Positions 57,341 to 64,000 of a stretch of 64,000 nt of DNA are shown one piece after another. The stretch is taken from contig JAZHRO010000055.1 in assembly GCA_037157565.1 (NCBI GenBank), positions 40,517,001 through 40,581,000 of the forward strand, written 5' to 3'. The notes under the pieces are model-generated. The model was not told where the DNA came from. It saw nothing but the letters and a program-made list of their open reading frames with translations, and searched no databases. The position numbers were made by a program, and so were the translations under genes. Numbering within the stretch: the first letter of the stretch is position 1; every line of letters begins with the position of its first letter. Source of the stretch: Thalassia testudinum. Taxonomy: Eukaryota; Streptophyta; Magnoliopsida; Alismatales; Hydrocharitaceae.

Positions 57341-60085
57341 TGTTACGACCCGATTCCCGAATCCCTACGAGACACGAGAATCGGACCGACTCGACTCATC
57401 CTAAGACCCAGTCGTCCAACGAAAAAGTAATCAAAAGAGCAGTAAAATAACCCACATTCACCATGTATATAACTAGCAGTAACAAAATACAGCAGTAAAG
57501 AAAAGAACTACTACAGTATACACCACCACAACAGTAAAGAAATAAACAGGTACATAATCATGATGCTTACAATAAAATAGTACAGTGGTAACAGAAACTA
57601 CTCACTACAACAGAAGGAAAGGTAAAGTGGGTATTGCACAAGTAAAAACTACTGGGCTCTATTAGGCCCAGCACCCTCTGCAGTCGCCGGCTCTGGCTGC
57701 TCAACACCTGATCCTGAAAAGGTGACAAAGGTGACACATTAGCGAAACGCTGAGTAGAGTGGCAACCAAAAGCTAAGAAAACAGTAAGGTGGACAGTAGC
57801 TGCTATATTTTTAATCTCTTTCTTTATTTTCCGTTTACTCGTTATTGAGTTATTCCTCAGATCTTTCTCTTGATCTCAAATGTTCCTTGTGGGAACGATC
57901 CTGATTGCAGTCTTTTCCGAAAAGTAGAAGTAACACGTGGTGCTCTCCTGGCCGGGAGAGTCCCTCGTGGTGGTCCTACCCTCAGTCAACCACCCCAAGG
58001 TTACTGACAGACGTAACGGTGACTATGGCACACGTGATAAAGCACGGGTAGCTACCCCGCACTGGCACGCGGTCAGTCGTTTCCGTTAATGGGCGCGCCC
58101 AAAGCACAGGACGGAACCAGTATAGTGCAGAGCCCTCTCAGTAACAGGGGTCCAGCCCCTCCACAGTAACCAAATAGGGGTCTTGCCCCTCCACAGTCCG
58201 CGTACCCTCGCCTGACTACCCTGGTTTGCCCAGTGGGCCTAACAAGTCGATGTAGGAGGACTAGCAGAACCCCGGGACCCGTGGGGTGGCTAGTGCTCTC
58301 CCTACACTAGTAGCTCTCCTCGGTATTGTGTACACTAGGGCCAAAAGTCGGTACAAAGTGGCCAAACCTAACCCCGAGTCCCTGGGGCGGCTAGCTCTAC
58401 TCTGCACTAAACCGGGGGACGGTCGCTCTCCTTGCTACTCCGCACTCAAGGGCCAGCTCACTTCCCCAATTGTATTCCATTCACTTCTCAGGAGCTCTAC
58501 TTCTAATTCCCCATAGGGTTCATGCTCATTTTTTTCTTTAACTCAGCCAATTTAGGTTTCATCATTTCAGCTTTATATTCATATAGCCCATGTTCTCAAC
58601 AGTAATTATCCATTCATAAATAGGCAACTGTTAACCAATTACAGGCAGTTATCGTTTTCCTTCCTACTTTTCCAAGACTGCAATATATATTCAATCTAGT
58701 TTTCCAGTCCTAGGATTCATGCCATATCCTAGGATCTATCATTCAATCTGGTTTTTCAGTCCTAGGATGCATGCAATACCCTAGGATCTATCATTCAATC
58801 TAGTTTTTCAGTCTTAGGATTCATGCAATACCCTAAAATCTATTAATTATTTGACAAGTGCATAATTTTTGATAAATAATTAAAGGGGCCACTCTACCCA
58901 CAAAATCGGGAGTACTGGGGCGTGATCGGCAAGCTCACGCGCCTCCGCAACCCCAAGAGCTCAACGGATCGGGGTCCTAACACAAGGATCAATTACAAGG
59001 GGCTACTCAGAACAGGATACAAATACTGTAAATAGGTAGAGGAACTAAATCTGAGAAGAACGAAACTTGAAACGCGGAAAATAGACTTCGAACGGACCCT
59101 AAATGTGTCAAAAACAACAAGTCTGCCCAAAATCAGACGTCTGGAACATCTTCCAGACGTCTTAAACGGTGGCTCAGGTCATACCTTGATCCTGCACTAT
59201 CCTTCAGACATCCAGAATCCCACTGAACTGTCTAGACTTAGTTTCCAAACGTCCGACTGTCACTCTGGACGTCTGGAGACCCTCTCCGTCGTCTGGTGCT
59301 GTGCCTAGATGTCCGATCTGTGTGGGAGGGTGTGCCCTTACGCCTTCCCGAACGAGACCTGCATGCACACGCGATCGTCCTCAACATGAAATGAGGCAGA
59401 ACTCCTTGGCGGGACGGCTGCATGGCCGTACACGTGAAAATAGGAAGGATGGAAAAATATCGTACCTTTCAGACGTCTGGACCTTCCTCCAGACATCCCT
59501 GCGTCGTCTGGATGCATGTCCAGACGTCTGATTCTGGGAAATTTTCCCAGAATCAGGACTTCCTTGCCCTCCGCCTGCAGTGCACGACCGTGCTGCGCCG
59601 CGCTTGCCTGCTACCTGAGCTGCAGCAGCTCCTTCCCAACACCACGCTTCCACTGCGCACCCGCCGGCAGGCCCTGGATGCTCCAGCGAGCTCGCACCCT
59701 CGCGATCTAGCTCTCTCCCTCTCACAGTAGCCCCTCCTCCCCACGCACTCACAGCAGCAGCTGCTGCTGCCCTCTCCCGCTCACTCTCTCGTTGACAGGA
59801 AGAAGAAGAAGAAGAGGGCGGTGGAGTGAGGGTGAGGGAGAGGAGAGGGGGGTATTTGAAGGCTGCCGTGGGGAGAGAGAGAGAAAAAGGTGACTGCGCC
59901 TGCATGGAGGAAGGAAAGAGAAGAAGGAGGGCGGCGGTTCAGTCTGTGCGCGCATGCACGCAGACGCAAACCCGTACGCCGAAAATATTAAATTCCAGAC
60001 GTCTGGGAAGGCTTCCAGACGTCTGACTAGACGTTTGGACCAATTCCCAGACGTCTTAAACGACGTTGATGCTAGGGTTATAACA
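57341..60085 (-). repeat. Element A 5' LTR
   Basis: 2745 bp, TGTTACGACC...GGGTTATAACA on the plus strand, uninterrupted. In transcription order it starts with a dense GACGTC block (CCAGACGTCTGG at 59995-60006, further copies at 60015-60060), a TATA-like TTCAAATACC (plus 59851-59862), GC-rich leader, then more motif copies (59520-59530, 59470-59481, 59133-59144) and the hairpin GATTCTGGGA/TCCCAGAATC at 59528-59553. Confidence 0.96.
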
Positions 60086-60424
60086 TCTGCCAATCTGCCC
60101 TTTCTTGATCTGAGAGGTGAATTTCCACTTCCATTTTGATCCATGAATCTCCCACATCATCGCATGATTGCATTCTAATATTTTCCTAGAGTTTTTAATC
60201 ATTAGATCATCCCCTCCATCAAAGCCAATTTAAATATGAAGCTCTCTAGCTTCTAGATCTAAATTATGCTCAAATCCACCAGAGAGTCTTCTAACTCACT
60301 CCAAAAGATTAGAAGGATCCTCCCTATGATTTATGTTGGTTTTAATTTGATTGATTGAAGTTGATTTAGTTTTTGTGGTTGATTGATGAAATTATTGAGC
60401 AATTGAGTTATAATTATTTTAGTC
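60086..60424. other. AT-rich flank between element A and LINE
   Basis: Nothing recognisable; short imperfect inverted stretches only. Confidence 0.5.
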
Positions 60425-61542
60425 GATGGAAGGGGTCGTCGCATAGTGGGCATTTCATGCAACCCATCAAGTGGTTCACCATTTGCAACCCAAAGAAGCG
60501 AGGTGGTTTGGGTGTTCGGTCTCTTAGAGAGATTGGGGACTCACTTTTTCTCAAGTGGGGTGTGATCATTTTGAGGGGAGATGATGACTTGTGGCAGAAG
60601 GTGGTTAGAGGCTGCTACAGTGGCACAGGTTTGGTGAAGGACTTACTACATCCTATCTTGGCCTCTCCCTTTTGGGATTCGGTATCTAAAATGGTGGTGG
60701 ATCACTTATCGCTCTTCTCCCCAGTGCTTGGAAGTGGGGAACATTTTAGGTTTTGGGAGGATGATTGGTGTTGTATGGGACAACTCAAAGATTCTTTCCC
60801 GCGTGTGTATGGTGCAGTTGGTATGAAAGATGTGTCGATGGTTAATATGTGGCAGACGGATGTGGAGGCATGGAAGATCTCTCCTTCTTGTGAAACACAT
60901 CTCACTAGAACGGGAGAGGAATCGAGTAGACTCCTGACGGCATTGGCGGAGTTCAAGCAAAGAGAAGGCCTGGATAGATTTGAATGGAAGAGGAGAGTCT
61001 ATGCACCAAGCAAGACCTATGAGATCTTATGTGATATGCAGGGGGATGATGACCACCGGTGCATATGCTCCCAAGTTTGGCAATTTAAGATTCCATTGAA
61101 GGTACATATCTTTCTGTGGTTAGCCAGGCGAGAAGGACTGGTTACAAGTTCATATAGGAGAACTTTAGGGGCTCTTGCAGTCCAATGTCCTCTATGTGGC
61201 TATGATGAGGATGACACTTGACACCTCTTCAACGCGTGCTTGGTGACTAATGAAGTATGGAGTAGATTTTGCCATTTTTCCCAACCCACATGGGATATCT
61301 TGTGATCTAGTTTTCTATCTATTGACAAGCCACGTGTGTATATGGCTGTTGTTCTTTGGGCCGTGTGGAAGGCTAGAAATGATGCGATGTTTAGTGGTGG
61401 TAATGTATGGGTGGAGAATATATGTGGTGATGTAGCGTTGAGTGCCAAGATGTGGTTGGATGCTTTGTAATTATTTCTATTAATGAATAAAGCTGGACGA
61501 CTACTCTAAACAGTAGTAGTACTTTCTCTTTGTCAAAAAAAA
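60425..61542 (+). pseudogene. 5'-truncated LINE: C-terminal end of ORF2 and tail
   Basis: The frame up to 61470 reads the typical end of a plant non-LTR retrotransposon ORF2: WKGSSHSGHFMQPIKW, RGGLGVRSLREI, FWEDDWC, then the zinc-binding RT-associated domain, FEWKRRVYAPSKTYEIL, VWQFKIPLKVHIFLWLARREGL and CPLCGYDEDDT. Cys-x2-Cys and the following His...Cys (HLFNAC) are present. An in-frame TGA at 61219-61221 falls between them and a second near 61303; the frame ends with TAA at 61468-61470. The RT catalytic part is missing, as expected of 5' truncation. The 3' end CTTTGTCAAAAAAAA at 61528-61542 is a usual plant LINE end. A possible short target duplication TTTAGTC lies at 60418-60424 and 61547-61553. 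Confidence 0.9.
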
Positions 61543-62511
61543 TTAGTTTAGTCAATCAAATTGAGTCTTTTTCTGTTTAATTGGATTGAATCCAATGGGT
61601 GTAAGCTTATTGGATTGGATTTTCATGGTTTGAATAGCTCGCACCTAATTTTCATGTTGAGTACTCTTTTTATCCTTCATTGGGTAGCGTGGACCTATGA
61701 AACTCGATGCACTAAGTTGAGGTCCTCGTGATGATCCAAATGGCTTTTAAGGATTGCCCAAACACCTTGAACACTAATCAATAGTGTGTAGGATGTTTGG
61801 ATGATCAGATCATTATGGCAAATTCAAATCAAAGGCCTAGGTGGGCAACAACTTTATTCCATCGAAAACACTTTTAATGTGTTATTTGAGGGTTGGATTA
61901 GGTTTTGATGGATCCTAATGAAGGTTTGAGTTTGATTTTAACATGATTTGAATGCCTGAATTGGTTTTCCCTTCTACGCTGTCTATAGCAATGGGAGAGA
62001 AATCAATTAGGGTTTTTGAAATTCATTAGGCTTCGATTTGATATTTATGAAGTTCCATATTCTTTTAGGAGATTTTGCGATGCTTTAAACAAGATGACTT
62101 GGGAATTGATTCCGATCTGAAAAGTAATTTTGACAATAGTAGCATGTAGCTGCTATTTTTGGATGTGAATGAATGAGGTTTAATGGTGGAATTTAAATGG
62201 GTTTTGGATTGACTGAGTATTTTTTCATGAAAACTTTAGTGTAGAATTGATATGTGATTGATAGATTTTCTCTTAATTAGGATAATCGAAATAGAAATGA
62301 TGTGTGGTTATATTTTTATATAATGAAAAACCTTTGATCAAACTAAAAATATGTTGAAATTAAACCACAAGATTATATTATATCCACGAAGAGTCACTAA
62401 TCAATAAACTCACAAATATATCGATAATGTTGACAAATAAAATGAGCTACTCTAAGGATAATCAAAATAATTTCCTTTGTATCAGATTTCGAAAGGAACT
62501 GACAGAGTTAT
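61543..62511. other. AT-rich unassigned sequence
   Basis: About 1 kb without a credible ORF, RNA gene or element end. Confidence 0.5.
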
Positions 62512-62512
62512 T

Positions 62513-62516
62513 TCAC

Positions 62517-62613
<97 letters not shown>
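62513..62613. repeat. Compound microsatellite (CA)n-(TA)n-(GA)n
   Basis: A CA run broken by GCGCGC at 62523-62532 passes directly into TA repeats (about 62569-62590) and then GA repeats (62591-62613). It gives spurious low-complexity frames on both strands. Confidence 0.97.
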
Positions 62614-63480
62614 CGCGTGAGAGAAAGAGAGAGTGCACGGAGAGAAAACGAGAGGATGAGATCTCAAATAGCACACAATATATATATTCAACTAAAAAAC
62701 ACCTTCAATCTATTTCATTGCAACTAATTGGTCTCCCACTGTAGCAAAATAGGGGAGGCTGTTTGCATGGCCGGCGCGCGTGGTAGAGGCTACTGGTGGC
62801 GGCGAGCTTTGGAGGAGGTGGTCTGCCGAGGAAGGGAACATGCCTGTGGTGTTCGCGCGGCCTAAGGCGACCGGAGGTGGCGGCTTGACGGGGGTGAAGA
62901 CCGGCGGCGATGGGTGTTTGCAAGTGGCCCGACGGTGGGCATGGCTCGCGTGCACGCCGGTGAGCGTGTCAATGTCGTTGGTGGCTAGAAACGACTGCCG
63001 GAGGTTGGTGGATGGAGGCGTGGGTGGTCAGTGGCTGGTGGGTTCTTGCAGGTGGTGTTGTGGAGAAGAAGGTGAAGAAGAAACTGAAGAGGGAGAAGGA
63101 GATAGGCAGTGTTGATGGTGGTGGTGTTGGGTTGAGGAGAAGCGGCACGCACGCACTGTCACTACGTGCACGGGCGGAGATGGAGGCGACATCCAAGCTC
63201 ACAACTGTCACAGTGCGTGCATGTTCCACGGTGTAGGTGGAAGATCACGGTGGAGATGGAAGAGGGTGGAGGAGCTGGTGGCCCCCTCCAGAGGAAGATG
63301 GGGGTCCTGCAAAGTTGCTGCGTAGCGTTTTTTTTCCCCAGTACAAACACGTCCTTCTTGCATCCGAATTTCCCTCTCGACTTACGTAACTGCCGGATTT
63401 GATCGTCGGTGGAGGTAGTAATGATGATGGGTTAGTATTCGCATACCCCTCCTTCAAGTGCCAATTAAGTCCACGTGTAG
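62614..63480. other. GC-rich stretch, possible old exon or repeat, no gene assigned
   Basis: 62750-63310 is clearly richer in G and C on the plus strand than its surroundings and opens a 111-codon frame (62780-63115, Gly/Trp/Glu-rich). It matches no family I recognise, has overlapping frames on the other strand, and has no visible splice or promoter context. I treat it as unassigned. Confidence 0.35.
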
Positions 63481-64000
63481 CTGCATTTTTTTTCTACACA
63501 TATCAAATAAAATGCATAAAAAAATATATTTAAAATGCAAAGTAGACATCCAAAAATATAAGCACATTTAAGATTAATTAATACTTGCTTAGGTCATTAG
63601 ATCACAAGGGAATGTACTTAATATGTACTTATATTAAATAAATATCCAATAAATTAGACCTATTAGTATGGACATATATTTCAAGTGTGGATAAAGTTTT
63701 GGAGTAGCTTGGTTTTAGTTTTGACAGTAGGAAGTTGTTGAGACATTTTTTCAAAATTAAGTGATATGAATATGAGGATTGAAGGAGTTTGACCTGGATT
63801 TGATTTCTATCGAGTCTTTTAAGAAGTTGTAAAGCTATAATTTGATTCTAGAAGCATTCATGTAAAGTTGTATGGTTTTACTTTGAATTGCAAAATTTGT
63901 AAAACATTTCAAGAGTCTTTGTCAGCAGCTATGCATATTGAAAACTATTTGAAATGCATTTTTAATCTGAATTCAATGTTAAAGCATTTTTATATGTTTC
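63481..64000. other. AT-rich unassigned sequence
   Basis: No gene or repeat recognised. Confidence 0.5.

Larger units (their letters stand above)
13443..60085 (-). mobile_element. Element A: Ty3/gypsy, Tekay/Del-type, full length but disrupted by nested insertions
   Basis: Outermost element of the nest, transcribed leftward. The two LTRs are 13443-26323 (split by element B) and 57341-60085. A primer site for initiator tRNA-Met lies inside the right LTR, and gag, protease, RT, RNase H and integrase segments follow leftward. After removing B and D+E+C, its own length is about 10.3 kb. The flanks are TCTCT (13438-13442) and TCTGC (60086-60090), which agree at only three of five positions. The C-terminal tail after the integrase has the sequence style of chromovirus (Tekay/Del) elements. 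Many in-frame stops and internal deletions make it inactive. Confidence 0.93.

Noticed and set aside
62780..63115. 111-codon frame in GC-rich DNA as a host gene
   Set aside because: No family, splice or promoter support, and competing frames on the opposite strand; kept only as unassigned sequence.

Overview
The window is repeat-dominated nuclear DNA from a flowering plant; the exact lineage cannot be told from the sequence. The reasons are plant-type Ty3/gypsy retrotransposons of the Tekay/Del and Athila lineages, primer sites matching plant initiator tRNA-Met and tRNA-Asp, a plant LINE tail and a degenerate transposon Ulp1 domain. I found no intact host gene, tRNA, rRNA or CRISPR array.

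Layout. 1-5752 is a pile of LTR sequence: a truncated Tekay-type LTR (1-984), then a copia-like LTR remnant split by a complete solo Tekay LTR (1755-4537, TSD TCTTC). 5753-13442 is AT-rich and old: an Ulp1-protease remnant with its triad largely destroyed (about 7740-8640), a 0.7-kb tandem duplication (8850-10215), and a gag zinc-knuckle relic (12165-12296). 13443-60085 is one large nest. The outermost element, 'A' (Tekay/Del, minus strand, about 10.3 kb of its own sequence), has its left LTR split by element 'B' (13694-23836, Athila-like, non-autonomous, TSD GGTAA). The A reverse-transcriptase region is split by 'D', a solo Athila-type LTR (29019-55225, TSD GGGCT). D is split by 'E' (30126-53416, plus strand, non-autonomous, TSD GCACC), and E is split by 'C' (33475-47085, an almost complete Athila element, TSD TGGGC/TGGGT). 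60086-64000 holds a truncated LINE 3' end (60425-61542), a compound microsatellite and unassigned sequence.

How the parts relate. C carries the only near-complete Athila gag-protease-RT-integrase set, but it has two nonsense codons and lacks most of RNase H. B and E have no polymerase genes; each instead carries a decayed acidic ORF of about 490-570 codons of unknown function. B and C share an 89-bp identical leader block, a three-copy internal array and a 3' block, as expected if B used proteins of a C-like element. The nest gives a relative order: A before B and D, D before E, E before C.

The most unusual signal is a palindromic GACGTC-core motif, often arranged as a stem-loop followed by CTTAAA. 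It recurs in the LTRs of Tekay, Athila-like and copia-like elements that do not otherwise share LTR sequence.
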